A stretch of 64,000 nt of DNA from JACPNO01 sp963825405. Lineage in GTDB: Bacteria > Acidobacteriota > Terriglobia > Bryobacterales > Bryobacteraceae. The translations under genes and the position numbers were made by a program. The DNA lies in contig CAWGTB010000005.1 in NCBI GenBank assembly GCA_963825405.1, positions 558,001-622,000 on the forward strand. The letters are read 5' to 3'. Within the stretch, counting starts at the first letter, position 1. Every line of letters begins with the position of its first letter. The notes under the pieces are model-generated. The model had not been told where the DNA came from. It did no database searches and saw only the letters and a list, made by a program, of their open reading frames with translations. Below, piece by piece: positions 12,146 to 22,305 of the stretch.

Positions 12146-13093
12146 TCACTGGCCCAGATAGGACCGTAAATCCGGAAACAGGAGCGCTCGTATTTCGGCC
12201 TTTGACAAATCCTCCTTGCGGATGAGCGTGGCGCCGGAGTCGATGTTGCGCGGCGGAGTTTGGCCGGCGAGTTTCAGACCGATGGCGCGCGTGCTCTCAT
12301 AGCCCATGCGGAATGGATTCTGCGCGACCAACGAATCGATGGTGCCGTCGTTGAGATCGCCGAGGATTTGTTCGGATGCGTCGAAGGCCACCAGCTTCAC
12401 ATTTTTCGCGCCGCGCGATTTCAGCGCCTGGGCCGCGCCCGTTGTGCTGGATTCGTTGTCGGCAAACAAACCGGCGAGATCGGGATGCGCGGTGAGAATA
12501 TTTTCCGTCGCGGCCATGGCCTTGGCGCGGTCGGCCATGCCGAATTGCAAGCCAACGATATTGATGGCGGGATACAGCTTGCGGATCTCTTCCTGGAAGC
12601 CGTCTTCGCGGTCCATGGTGGAAGCGCTGCCCGGCATGAAGCCGATGACGGCGACTTTGCCTTTACCGCCGAGCAACTCGCCCAGGCGCCGCGCCGCCAT
12701 CCGGCCGCCTTCGCGATTGTCGGTGGCGACGTAGGAAACAATTTGGTCGGTGTCGATGGCGGAATCGAAAATCGAAACCGGAATGCCTTCGCGCGCGGCG
12801 CGCTCGACAACGCTCACCAGCGCGCGCTTATCTACCGGCGCAAGCACGATGCCCGCAACGCGGCGGTTGATCATGGACTCCACGATTTCGATCTGGCGGC
12901 TGGAATCGATTTCGAGCGTGGGCGCGTTCCATTCGATGGAAAAATGATACTCGCGGCCGGCTTTGATGGCGCCGGCATGGACGGTTTGCCAAAAGATGTG
13001 GTTCGCGCCTTTTGGAACCACGCCCACGACGCGCGTGGTGTCGCGCTTGCAAGCGGTCGTCAGCAGCAGCAGAAGTAATAGAGCTTTTCGCAT
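12146..13093 (-). CDS. Periplasmic sugar-binding lipoprotein (RbsB-like, family PBP1)
   Basis: A 315-residue substrate-binding protein of the ribose/galactose (Peripla_BP_4) type. A lipoprotein signal ends LLLTTAC, so Cys15 should be lipidated. The body has the familiar pattern VVGVVPKGANHIFWQ, INRRVAGIVLAPVD, PVSIFDSAID and VKLVAFDASEQ. Such proteins deliver sugars or related ligands to an ABC importer, or to a sensor. No permease or ATPase gene is near, so it is an orphan here. pcrA begins 28 bases downstream on the same strand. Repeat C lies just upstream of its start. The ligand is unknown. Confidence 0.85.
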   Translation of the reverse strand: MRKALLLLLLLTTACKRDTTRVVGVVPKGANHIFWQTVHAGAIKAGREYHFSIEWNAPTLEIDSSRQIEIVESMINRRVAGIVLAPVDKRALVSVVERAAREGIPVSIFDSAIDTDQIVSYVATDNREGGRMAARRLGELLGGKGKVAVIGFMPGSASTMDREDGFQEEIRKLYPAINIVGLQFGMADRAKAMAATENILTAHPDLAGLFADNESSTTGAAQALKSRGAKNVKLVAFDASEQILGDLNDGTIDSLVAQNPFRMGYESTRAIGLKLAGQTPPRNIDSGATLIRKEDLSKAEIRALLFPDLRSYLGQ

Positions 13094-13101
13094 TGATGTA
13101 C

Positions 13102-13137
13102 AACCGCTCCCTTTGGTCGCGGCTCTGTAAGCGGTTT
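13102..13137. repeat. Repeat C, copy 1, in a divergent intergenic region
   Basis: The 36 bases contain ccctttggtcgcggctctg flanked by aaccgct and agcggtt, which can pair as a seven-base stem. A copy with the same core and a reshaped loop lies at 31894-31934 in the opposite orientation. It sits between the divergent starts of the sugar-binding protein and the Rieske protein. Confidence 0.6.
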
Positions 13138-13184
13138 CTCTATGTTAGCTTGACATGCCGCGCGCCTTCCGCTTTGCTGGGTAG

Positions 13185-13493
13185 ATGCCGTTCGTCAAGG
13201 TCGCTTCGCTCGCCCAGCTTCCCGCGGGCAATGTCATGGAAGTCACGGTGAATGGCAATCCGTACGCGGTCTGCAACGCCGGCGGAAGCGTGACTGCGCT
13301 CGATGGCCTTTGCCCGCACCAGCAAGGGCCGCTGGGACAGGGTGAAATCAGCGGCCACAATGTCGTGTGTCCGTGGCACGCCTGGGAATGGGACTGCGCT
13401 ACTGGCGCCAACGATTTCGATCCGAACAAGAAAGTCGCGACGTTCGCCGTGCACGTCGAAGGCGTCGATATTCTGATCGACGTTCCCGCATAG
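13185..13493 (+). CDS. Rieske [2Fe-2S] ferredoxin-like protein
   Basis: A 102-residue single-domain Rieske protein. The two cluster-binding motifs are CPHQQGPL (Cys-x-His) and CPWHAW (Cys-x2-His), 16 residues apart, as in ferredoxin subunits of aromatic dioxygenases and NirD. There is no signal peptide or membrane helix, so it should be cytosolic. A TTGACA box at 13150-13155 may be its -35, with a poor -10. fpg begins 5 bases after its stop, so the two are probably cotranscribed. The electron partner cannot be named: no oxygenase or nitrite reductase gene is nearby. Confidence 0.88.
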   Translation: MPFVKVASLAQLPAGNVMEVTVNGNPYAVCNAGGSVTALDGLCPHQQGPLGQGEISGHNVVCPWHAWEWDCATGANDFDPNKKVATFAVHVEGVDILIDVPA

Positions 13494-13498
13494 CGTTC

Positions 13499-14293
13499 AT
13501 GCCCGAACTTCCCGAAGTCGAAACCATCGCGCGTTCCCTGGCGCCCAAGCTGCGCGGCCGGCGAATTACCAGCGCCGAATTCACCTGCAAGCGTGTGCTG
13601 ATTGGCGAACCCGACGAGACTGCGCGCGCGCTTACCGGCAAAGTCATCCGCAAGATCACGCGGCGCGGCAAATTCCTGGTGATGGAGCTGGATGGCGGCG
13701 CGTGTTTCGTGGTCCATCTGGGCATGACCGGCAAGCTGCTCATGAACGGCGTGCAGGGCAAGCATGCGCACGCTGTCCTCACGCTCGATCGCGGCGTGCT
13801 GATCTACGACGATCCCCGCCAGTTCGGGCGCCTGCAATTCAGCCAGGGGCTGCCGGAACGTGTGGCTGCGCTCGGCCCGGAGCCGCTCGATGTCCCGCTC
13901 GATCGTTTCGCGGAATTGCTGCGCGGCCGCAAATCGCCGTTAAAATCCGTGCTGCTGAATCAGAAATTCCTGCGCGGCATCGGCAACATCTATGCGGATG
14001 AAGCTCTGTTTCGCGCCGGCGTTCATCCTTTGGCGGCGGGCTCGCGTCTGCGCCCGGATCGCGTGAAGCGCCTGCATCAGGCCATCCGCCAGGTGCTCAG
14101 CGAAGCCATCCAGGCCGGCGGTTCCTCGATTTCAGATTACGTTGACAGCGACGGGCGGGAGGGCAGCTTCCAGTTCGATCATCGCGTCTACCAACGCACG
14201 GGCGAACCTTGCGTGACTTGCGGCACGCGTGTGAAGCGGATCCTGGTGATCCAGCGCGCCACGCATTTTTGCCCGAAATGCCAAAAACAATGA
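13499..14293 (+). CDS. mutM: Formamidopyrimidine-DNA glycosylase
   Basis: Base-excision repair glycosylase/lyase that removes 8-oxoguanine and ring-opened purines. The N-terminal catalytic Pro2-Glu3 is in MPELPEVETIARSL, the conserved Lys is in HLGMTGKLL, and the helix-two-turn-helix region follows (QKFLRGIGNIYADEALF). The zinc finger closes the protein with CVTCG and CPKC (four Cys). At 264 residues it is of normal size. It follows the Rieske gene by 5 bases, and its TGA stop overlaps the ATG of the acetyltransferase gene, so the three form an operon. Confidence 0.96.
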   Translation: MPELPEVETIARSLAPKLRGRRITSAEFTCKRVLIGEPDETARALTGKVIRKITRRGKFLVMELDGGACFVVHLGMTGKLLMNGVQGKHAHAVLTLDRGVLIYDDPRQFGRLQFSQGLPERVAALGPEPLDVPLDRFAELLRGRKSPLKSVLLNQKFLRGIGNIYADEALFRAGVHPLAAGSRLRPDRVKRLHQAIRQVLSEAIQAGGSSISDYVDSDGREGSFQFDHRVYQRTGEPCVTCGTRVKRILVIQRATHFCPKCQKQ

Positions 14294-14829
14294 AGGCGCC
14301 CCTGCGAATCGAAACCAACCGGCTGGTGCTGCGGAAACCCACTCTGGCAGATGCAGAGGCAGTGTTTACCCGCTATGCCAGCGATCCGGAAGTGACGAAA
14401 TTCATGGGCTGGCCACGGCACGAGTCCATCGAAGAAACTCGATCTTTTCTTGAGCTCAGCGATGCAGAGTGGGAACAATGGCCGGCGGGCCCTTATTTGA
14501 TCGAGTCCGCGGCCAACGGCCAGTTGCTCGGCGCCGCAGGGTTACGTTTCAAAACACCCACAATTGCGGTCACCGGGTACGTACTCGCGCAAGATGCCTG
14601 GGGCTACGGATACGCAACTGAGGCCCTGCGCGCCGTAGTGACTGTTGCGATGGATGTGGGCGTGCACCAGCTTTCGGCAACCTGTCACCCCGAAAATCTC
14701 GCCTCCGCCCGGGTTCTGGAGAAGTGCGGCTTTGTCAAAGAAAAGCTGCCTGCCTCGGCGGCATTTCCAAATATCAGACCGGATGAGCCTTTGGAGTGCC
14801 TGCTCTACTTGAAGCGTTTTTTGAACTGA
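14290..14829 (+). CDS. GNAT-family N-acetyltransferase (RimJ/RimL-like)
   Basis: A 179-residue acetyltransferase. The start IETNRLVLRKPTLADAEA and the acetyl-CoA loop (DAWGYGYATEALRAV), followed by SATCHPENLASARVLEKCGF, are standard for GNAT proteins that acetylate ribosomal or other protein N-termini or small amines. The ATG at 14290 overlaps the mutM stop (ATGA), a coupling signal, and is preferred to ATG 14278. The last 25 bases overlap the 3' end of tamB on the other strand. The substrate is unknown. Confidence 0.9.
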   Translation: MKAPLRIETNRLVLRKPTLADAEAVFTRYASDPEVTKFMGWPRHESIEETRSFLELSDAEWEQWPAGPYLIESAANGQLLGAAGLRFKTPTIAVTGYVLAQDAWGYGYATEALRAVVTVAMDVGVHQLSATCHPENLASARVLEKCGFVKEKLPASAAFPNIRPDEPLECLLYLKRFLN

Positions 14830-17800
14830 AGGTCCAGGCCGAACGCCGAGTTCTCTTCCCGTACGGCGATTACCGACCACTCCCGGTTCAATGACCATTC
14901 CAATCGCACGAATGCAGAGTTGGTGCGCGTCAGGTTGGTGATATAGGTGAGCGTGACATCCTGCGTAACCGGCTGCTCAATCGTCAGATGCGCCTGCGGG
15001 TTATTGTCCACAGCTGTTAAGAGCGGATCAATCTTGATCCTGCTCACTCCAAAGAAGCGCTCCAGCCGGCCGGCTCCTCCGGGACTCGACATCGCTTGAC
15101 TCACCAGCGATGAAGCACCCGCCTGCTGCCAGGATTGCGCGGCTCCGCTCTGGCGGGCCAACACGGCCGGGTCGGTGGAAGGAGCGCGGCCGGTAGCCAG
15201 CAGCGCCACGATGTCGGAGAACTGCAGCGGCGGGTCGGAACGATAGTTAACGGTCAGCTTGTTGATCGGCCCTGAAACGCTGAGCGTGATATCGATACCG
15301 CGGGCGCGCGTCTGCAAATCCAAGTTGAGATTGGGCTCGAGCTTCACCGGGTTATAAAACGAAACCGATCCCTGGCTGATGGTGTACTTGTTGCCGAAGA
15401 ACGTCATCTCACCTTGCGTGATGTTGATGCGTCCCAGCAGAACGGGGTTGGTGAGAGTTCCGCGCAGGCGCAGGTTGGCATCCGCCTGCAGATTCTGCGC
15501 GAGCGAGGTTTGGAAACTTACACCTTGCGCGGTCTCGATCTGCACATCGAACTGGAGGCCGGCCAGCAAGCCGGTGGGATTGGCCACGGTGCGCGATGGC
15601 TCGGCGGCATGCCCGAACAGGGATGAGAAATCCGTGCGCCGGTTGAGCCCGGTGCGCAGAATCGTGACGGTGCCCGAGAGCACGTTGCGCTGGCTGGACC
15701 CGGTCCACGTGAGCGCGGCATCGGCCACGGTGCTTGCGCCTTCGGGATAGCGCAAGCGAACCTGGGCCGCGGTGGCGTCGATGCGAAATGTCGGTTCGCT
15801 CGCCGCCACCGACACAAACCCGGAGAGCGTAACTTTGCCGCCGCCCGTTTCCGCCGTCAAGTCCCGAATCGTGGCGCGGGTGCCTTCGAACAGAACGGCG
15901 CCGTTGATCTGGGTGAGGCCGTTCGGGAAGTCGGCGAAAGTGAGGCTGGCGTTCTTGATATTCATCCGGCCGGCGATTTGCGGCTGGCGAATCGGTCCGT
16001 GGATGGCGGCGTCGATTACGACTTGCCCGGAGCCAGTCGCCCCGGTAGTGAAATCCCGAAGCACGGCCGCGTCGATCGTTCCCTCCACCCGCGCATCGAG
16101 TGCATGCGGGTCTGCCAGGGCAGCCGTTCCGGCGAGGGAGAAATCCGTATTGCGCCCCGCCAGGTGAGCGCTTTCCACGCGAATCAGGGATTTTTCCAGC
16201 GTCAGGCGAAGCGGCGCCGTATTGCGGAGCGCGAACGTTGAGGCGTTGCCTGGAGCAGCCGGATCGGCCGCAGGAACAATTTCAATTTTCGGCAAATCGA
16301 GTGATCCGGTCCACCCAGCCGGTTCCAGGGCGGGTCCAGCCACGGCGAGCTTCCCTTCCGTCCAGCCATTCACATTGCGCAGCGCGAGTGGAGCATTGGC
16401 CCACGCGGCCAGCTTGGCAAAATCAAGCCGGGAGAAACTGGCTTCGACAGTTCCTGGATAATTTCCCTCCATGCGCCAACGCCCTTCCGCATGCACGGCG
16501 GAACCGACCAGCGGCATGTCGAGCTTGGCTTCGAGCGACCCGTTACGCGTGGCCGCGGTGAGGCGCACGTCACCGAGCGATTTGCCATCCATCGCCACAG
16601 CAAAACCCGTTAAGTCTGCGGTGATCTCTTCGGCGCGCACCTGCGCGGGCGTAACAGCGAACGTGCCGCCCGCGGTGAACTGAACGTCACCGGTGAGTTC
16701 CGGCCAGCGGTCCTGTACCGTGTGAATTTGGCTCAGCGCCATACGATTGCCTGCGGCGTGGAGCGTGAGACGCCCGTTGCCGAAATCACTCGCGGCATGT
16801 TGGTACGAGCCATCAAAGTTCAAGCGCCTGGTTCCAGCCTCGATCACGCCCGGGCCGGCCTGCAGACGGTTGGCGCCATACTGCAACTTCACGGCGAGAT
16901 TATCGAAGGGCTCGCCGTAGAGTGTTCCCTTCGACAGGCTCAGGTCGCCGGCGATGCGAGGCTCCTGCAGCACGCCGGAAATTCTGCCATTGGCTTTGAA
17001 ACCGCCTTCCACCGGAAGCCCGCTTCGCCCGGCGAACGCCGCGATCTCGCCGATACTGGTGCCGTGTGCCGAGACTCTGGCCTCGACGGTCGAGGCGCGA
17101 TTGACTTTCCAGTCCGCCAGACTCGCCTGGCCATCAAACTCTGCTTGCCACCCGCCGCGTTTCAAACTGCCGCCCTGCAAGTGCACTGACGATTCATCCA
17201 CGCTGGCGTCCGCGGCGAACGCCTGGAATTTCTGCTGGTCGTAAACGAAATTCTCCAGCGAAACGCGTCCGGCGATTTGCGGCGCATCGAGGGCCCCGCT
17301 CACCGTGCCGTCGAACGAAGCCGCACCGTGGTCGAGATGAATCGGCAGAGGAGCATCGAACGCGGGTGCGATATCTTCCAGATTGCTGGACTTCATTCGC
17401 ACACGCAGTTGGCGGCCTAACACGCCGGCGAAGTCGAGCTGCGTGGAAGGCAGCGCCAGGTGAGAATCGGCCACGTCGAGCAGGCCGCGCTCGCCGTCAT
17501 AGCTGGCCTCGATGGCGCCGCGCACCGGATTGCGCTCGCCCGCCGGCGAAATCACGATCTGGGCCTTCGCCTGAAAACGCCTCAGATAGAGCTGGCTGAG
17601 CAGGCCGCGAATGTCGATTGATCCGGCCAACACGCCGCCCCAAGGCACGGGCCGACTACCATACAGGCTCACCAGGCGCGCCAGATCCAACCCCACTACG
17701 TCGCCATTCACGCGAAAGCGGTCCAGGCCCATCACCTCCGCTTGGCCGGTGAAACTGCCGCCCAGCGCCCCCATCCGCAGCCCTGTAAGCTCGACGTGCA

Positions 17801-18755
17801 GCGGGTCAATACGGACCGCGGAATCTGCCGTCACGCCGCGAACCGCCCGTGCGCCTTCTCCGAAAGACAGCTCGCTCGCGTGCAGATGGCCGGTCGCCAC
17901 GTAGTCGGCTGCGCCGGCAAAGTGCCCTTCACCCTCCAATTGGATAACGCCGGTCTGATTAGCGCGCACTTTTAGCACGCGGCTCGCCTCGCCAAGGGAG
18001 AAATGCACTTTGTATTGAAAGTCGCTCTGCGGATTTGCCAAGTCGTGGATGGTGCCCGAAAGTTCGGCGTGCGATTCAGGAGTGTCGAGCGTAGTGCTCG
18101 AAATAATAATCTGATTCTTGGCCACCGTGCATGTGGATTGCACGTGCAAAGTAACCGGCAGATCCTGGCTCAGGCGGAGTTCCAGCGGATCGACGGAAAT
18201 GACGCCTTCATAACGAGAGGCTGCCAACTGGCGGAACACGGTGTGGAAATTGGCTCCGGTGGCGCTCCAGGGATTGCGGGAAGAATTGACGTCGAACTGG
18301 CCGTCCCGCACCATAAACCGCTGGATGGCTACATCAAACAGCCGCCCGCCGCGCCGGGTCGGTTGCGGGCCCGGCACATTGGTCTGCCCGCTGGGGTCGA
18401 TGAGCAAGTGCACTTGCGGCTGGATGGCTTCGAAAGCATCCATATCCACCGTGCCTTTCAGCAGCAGCGCGGGCTTAAACGTAAACGCGAGGGAGGTGAC
18501 GCGGAGCAGAGGACGGTCGCCGGCTGGCTCGGAGCCATGGATCACCAGATTGCCCAGCTCGATCCGCATCGTGCGCCATTCGAAATGAAAAGAGCCGATC
18601 TCGACCCGCCCGCCCGTCAACCGCCCGGCTTCGAGCGCGATCCGGTCGCGTACAGCGCGGCTGAACCAATCGCTTTGCAGAACCAGCATGCCGGCGATGC
18701 TAACCGCCGCGATCGCGATCCCGCATCCGAGAAACAGTTTGGTGCGCCGCTTCAT
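14805..18755 (-). CDS. tamB: TamB-like translocation/assembly protein (AsmA/DUF490 family)
   Basis: A 1316-residue protein with one N-terminal membrane anchor (about residues 8-26), a very long beta-rich periplasmic region of repeating amphipathic strands, and the conserved TamB C-terminal domain (ITQGEMTFFGNKYTISQGSV, ANLRLRGTLTNPVLLGRI). TamB proteins span the periplasm and are linked to outer-membrane protein assembly and to phospholipid transport. It is the last gene of the bamA-like/surA-like/tamB operon; its ATG overlaps the stop of the lipoprotein gene (ATGA). The length is within the usual TamB range and the frame is intact. Confidence 0.92.
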   Translation of the reverse strand: MKRRTKLFLGCGIAIAAVSIAGMLVLQSDWFSRAVRDRIALEAGRLTGGRVEIGSFHFEWRTMRIELGNLVIHGSEPAGDRPLLRVTSLAFTFKPALLLKGTVDMDAFEAIQPQVHLLIDPSGQTNVPGPQPTRRGGRLFDVAIQRFMVRDGQFDVNSSRNPWSATGANFHTVFRQLAASRYEGVISVDPLELRLSQDLPVTLHVQSTCTVAKNQIIISSTTLDTPESHAELSGTIHDLANPQSDFQYKVHFSLGEASRVLKVRANQTGVIQLEGEGHFAGAADYVATGHLHASELSFGEGARAVRGVTADSAVRIDPLHVELTGLRMGALGGSFTGQAEVMGLDRFRVNGDVVGLDLARLVSLYGSRPVPWGGVLAGSIDIRGLLSQLYLRRFQAKAQIVISPAGERNPVRGAIEASYDGERGLLDVADSHLALPSTQLDFAGVLGRQLRVRMKSSNLEDIAPAFDAPLPIHLDHGAASFDGTVSGALDAPQIAGRVSLENFVYDQQKFQAFAADASVDESSVHLQGGSLKRGGWQAEFDGQASLADWKVNRASTVEARVSAHGTSIGEIAAFAGRSGLPVEGGFKANGRISGVLQEPRIAGDLSLSKGTLYGEPFDNLAVKLQYGANRLQAGPGVIEAGTRRLNFDGSYQHAASDFGNGRLTLHAAGNRMALSQIHTVQDRWPELTGDVQFTAGGTFAVTPAQVRAEEITADLTGFAVAMDGKSLGDVRLTAATRNGSLEAKLDMPLVGSAVHAEGRWRMEGNYPGTVEASFSRLDFAKLAAWANAPLALRNVNGWTEGKLAVAGPALEPAGWTGSLDLPKIEIVPAADPAAPGNASTFALRNTAPLRLTLEKSLIRVESAHLAGRNTDFSLAGTAALADPHALDARVEGTIDAAVLRDFTTGATGSGQVVIDAAIHGPIRQPQIAGRMNIKNASLTFADFPNGLTQINGAVLFEGTRATIRDLTAETGGGKVTLSGFVSVAASEPTFRIDATAAQVRLRYPEGASTVADAALTWTGSSQRNVLSGTVTILRTGLNRRTDFSSLFGHAAEPSRTVANPTGLLAGLQFDVQIETAQGVSFQTSLAQNLQADANLRLRGTLTNPVLLGRINITQGEMTFFGNKYTISQGSVSFYNPVKLEPNLNLDLQTRARGIDITLSVSGPINKLTVNYRSDPPLQFSDIVALLATGRAPSTDPAVLARQSGAAQSWQQAGASSLVSQAMSSPGGAGRLERFFGVSRIKIDPLLTAVDNNPQAHLTIEQPVTQDVTLTYITNLTRTNSAFVRLEWSLNREWSVIAVREENSAFGLDLQFKKRFK

Positions 18756-19297
18756 GACGCCGGCTCCGGACGATACTCGATGCGTGTACGGGCGCGCGCT
18801 TCTTTGAGCCAGATATCCATCTGTTTATCGATTTCCTGGTTGGCCTGCGCCCCACTGGCAGTCTCGCCGGGGACGCGAAACCGGAAATCGATGAAACGCA
18901 GCAAGGTGAGCTGCCACAACAATTGCGCCTTGAGATCCGGCTCGGAGATGCCGTACTTCTGGAGCGCTTGCAGATATTCCTCGTTCGACTTAAAACGCTG
19001 CTCGCGGACCTGCTGCAGCAAGGGTTCGGTTTCAGCGGTGGAGGGGCCGGGGTATCTGCCCACTTCCATCTCCTTGCGGATCAGCTTCTGCTCGATCAGG
19101 CGCTCGGTGGCCTTGTGGCGGGAGTCCGGGCTGAAATCCGGCTCTACGCCGTTGAGGAAAGCGGCCATTTGAATGTCACGCCGGACTTCGCTGGCGGTGA
19201 CCACCTGGTTCCCGACTGAGACCACGATGCGGTCGATGATCTCGGCGCGCTGGCAGCCGGGCAGGAAAGCAAGCAAAAGTAGGGCGCGCTGCATCAT
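18752..19297 (-). CDS. SurA-N-like periplasmic chaperone lipoprotein
   Basis: A 181-residue lipoprotein (signal LLLLAFLPGC) that matches the N-terminal chaperone part of SurA/PpiD proteins: IIDRIVVSVGNQVVTASEVR, then a helical bundle with RLIEQKLIRKEME. There is no parvulin isomerase domain. Such proteins escort unfolded outer-membrane proteins. Its ATG overlaps the corrected BamA-like stop (TGATG) and its own stop overlaps the tamB start, which fixes its place in a coupled assembly operon. The start is the first ATG of an ATGATG pair; residues upstream belong to the end of the preceding gene. Confidence 0.85.
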   Translation of the reverse strand: MMQRALLLLAFLPGCQRAEIIDRIVVSVGNQVVTASEVRRDIQMAAFLNGVEPDFSPDSRHKATERLIEQKLIRKEMEVGRYPGPSTAETEPLLQQVREQRFKSNEEYLQALQKYGISEPDLKAQLLWQLTLLRFIDFRFRVPGETASGAQANQEIDKQMDIWLKEARARTRIEYRPEPAS

Positions 19298-22261
19298 CAG
19301 AAAGCCTGTCCTATTGAGAATACAAATTGAAAGCGGGTGATGTGCTGGTCGGTGCGGAGGGTGGGGTCGCTGCCGCAAGCAAGCAGGTCATCCAGACTTC
19401 CCTTGCAGCCGAAGAAACGGGGTGAGTTCAATGCCGTACGCCAGATCGAGGCGCAGGGGTCCAACGGGCGTGCGGTAGCGGATACCAAACCCGACGGCGT
19501 GCACCATGTAATCGAAATCCTGCAAATCCCGCTGATGATAGCGAAAGCTGATACTGCTCAAGTTGTCGTAGACGTTGCCCATGTCGTGGAACAGCACGCC
19601 GCCGAGGCTGTCGCCGAAGAGTGGGAAACGCCATTCGGTCTTATGAAATAAGAGCGCCCGGCCGCCCAAGGGAAAGCCGGTCGTCAAATCGCGCGGGCCC
19701 GCCTGATTTTCGGGAAAAGCGCGATCCGAGCTGCCGCCGCCGCCAAAGAAGCGCTCCGGAAAAGGAATGGCCTCGTCGGGGGTGAGCGGGCCGGAGAGGT
19801 TGAACGGGAACATCGCGCCGAAAGTCAGCTCGCGCGCCAGCACCGTGCGTTTGCTGGTCGAGTAGTAGGTGGCGTTGCGCGCCAGGCCGCGCACGAAATT
19901 GATTTGCGAGCCGAATAGCTTGGACGCAAGCCCGAGATCAACGGTGTTGTAGATACCCTTGTGGGCGTTGATGGGATCGTCGCGGCGGTCCTGAATATAG
20001 GTGCCGGAGAGCATTCCCACGCGCGCCGGTTGGGAAAGGAGCGGAACCAGCAGCGCGTTGATTTTAAGATCGGACGTAGTCACCCGGCGGTAGCTGAAGC
20101 GGTACAGGAAACTGCTGGGCTTGGACAGCCGCTGCGCCATCTGCACCGAGCCCTCCAGGCGGCGGGACGCAAACGTGCGAAAGTCGTGAGTGTCGTCGTA
20201 GAGCGCGGTGAAGCTGAGATCGAAATTTTCGTGATTGCGAAACTGCGGCGCCACGTACGTCAGCACGCCGCGCCGCTCCAGCGTCGAAAACCGGCTGCGA
20301 AAACTCAACGTGTGCGCCAGGCCCAGAACGTTCAAGCGCGTCACATCGAAAGACACCTGGGGAACGAAAGCCGATTGGCCGGCTGGCGCGTCCAGACTGG
20401 TCTCGCTCCCGCCGATTCGGGCGAATTCCGCGCCGAGGCCCGTCGATACCGAATACTTCTTGGCCTCTTCCACTTCGTAAACCACGTACTTGCGTTCGTT
20501 CTCGCCATCCGGATTCTGAATGGCCATATCCACGGTGGCGAACACGCCCAGATTGTAAAGGCGGCGCTGGGTCTCCGCCATTCGTATGGGCGATAACGGA
20601 TCTCCGGCGGCAATCCGCACTTTGCGATTCACCACGCTGCGCCGCGTGGTGTCCAAACCCTCCAGCAGCACGCCGCGCACAAATTGGCGGGGCCCTTCGT
20701 GAACGGTGTAGCCTAGGTCTACCTGGTGAGGCTGCGGGCCCGGCTTCGAGCTCCATTCGAAACTAGCGTTGGGAAACCCGTTGGTGAAATAAAAAACCAG
20801 AATCGCGTCGCGGTCGGCCGCCACGTTGAACTCGCTGTACGGCTGGCCTGTCGAAGAACTGAGCGTCGGCAGCAGGCTGGAGGCGTCGAGCTGAACGAAA
20901 CCGGCCACGTCCAGCTTCGAAACCAGCCACTGCGCGCCCTCTTTGACCTTGAAGTGAACCGCCAGGTTTCCCGTTTTGCCACGGTAATTGTCTTCGACTG
21001 TAGCCGACACCGCGACGTCGCGAAACCCGTTTTGGCGATAGACGTCGGCTATCGACTCCTCATCACGCCGCCGGAGCGCGTCGCTGAACCGTCCGCGGCG
21101 GGCGGCCAGCGATTTGGTCTGAATCAGCATTCTCTCGCGCAGGGTTGCCGACGTGAAGTACCGGTTGCCGCTGATGTCCAACGCCACCACCGCGTGGCGC
21201 GTTCCTGGTTCGATGTGGTAGTCGACTTCCTGCTCGCCATCTGCGGCGCCGCGTTGCTCGAAATCCACCTGGGCCTCGAAATAGCCCTTCGATTGCAGCT
21301 CGTCCCGCAAATTGCGCTGCCCTTCGGCTAACAAATCCTGGTCCACCGTGTGTTCTTCGTAGATCGGGATCTCCCGTTTCAGCGTGCCGGAGCTGACTTT
21401 GGCGCCGATGGCGCGGACCACAATCTTCGGGCCGGCCTCGATCAGCAATTTGGGGGAAACAGTGCGGGAAGTGTCGTCGTACTCCATCCCTTTGAGCTGA
21501 ACCGAGGCCAGGAAACGGTCGCGATTTTCGTAGCGGGAGCGTATGCGATCCAATCCTCTGCGAGTGCGGTTGCCATTCACGCTTCTCCATCCACCGATGA
21601 GGAAGCGTCGCCAGCGGGTAGCGCCGATGATCTCTGCCGGCTCCAGTTCGAGCGTGCCATTCAGCTCCGGCTCGCGATACCTGGCGCGCGGGCCGGAATC
21701 GATTTCGAAATGCACGTGCGCCTGCTGCGTTTGGGAATCGTATTCGATACGCGGCTGGATATGGTGCTGGTAGAAACCGTTGTCGGTCAAGATGAGATTG
21801 AGGCCAGTGGTGGCGGGCTGCAGGTCTTCCTCGCGAAACGGCTGGCCCAGATCGAGGCCGGTCGCGCCGGTTAGCTGGCCGACGTTGGGCGGATCGGAAA
21901 CCGTGGCGCTGACCGAGACGCGCCCCACAAACCAGCTGTTCTTGGTGATAAAACGAAGAATGACCCCATCGCCTGAAAGCTCGGCATCCACTGATATGTC
22001 CTGATATTGGCCGGTCGCGAAAAGACGTTCGAGTGATGCCCGCACATCAGCCAAGCTCAGGGCCGCACCTTTCTTGACCGGCAGTAGTTCCTCCAGCTCG
22101 AGGGAATCGACGGGCTGATTCGGAGGCGAAAACTGTATGTCCGTGATGCGCTTACCTTCATAGCGGCTGTCTTGGGCGCTTAAGGCACACCACTGCGCTG
22201 AGCCCAGACAAAGCACCACAAATGCATAGCGCGCATAGCGGGAGCACACCATGCTCATCAT
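19297..22261 (-). CDS. BamA/TamA-family outer membrane assembly protein (one frameshift near the end)
   Basis: Omp85 protein with signal peptide (cleavage near ALSA-QDS), about seven POTRA-like repeats by eye (residues about 36-600) and a 16-strand-type barrel containing ERFFGGGGSSDRAFPEN, the counterpart of the RGF loop. The continuous frame ends at 19388 (LRLQGKSG), but one frame over the text continues TPFFGCKGSLDDLL and closes TRFQFVFSIGQAF, the classic aromatic-terminated last strand. One extra base in the aaa run at 19415-19417 explains this. The corrected protein has about 987 residues, and its TGA overlaps the next ATG. It leads the surA-like/tamB operon, so a TamA role is as likely as BamA. 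Confidence 0.92.
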
Positions 22262-22305
22262 AACTTACGGCTCCAAGAGCAATTCTGTTACCATCGATTT
22301 AACTT

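Noticed and set aside
18003..19172. 389-residue plus-strand ORF opposite tamB and the SurA-like gene
   Set aside because: It crosses the boundary of two coupled genes and shows no domain pattern.
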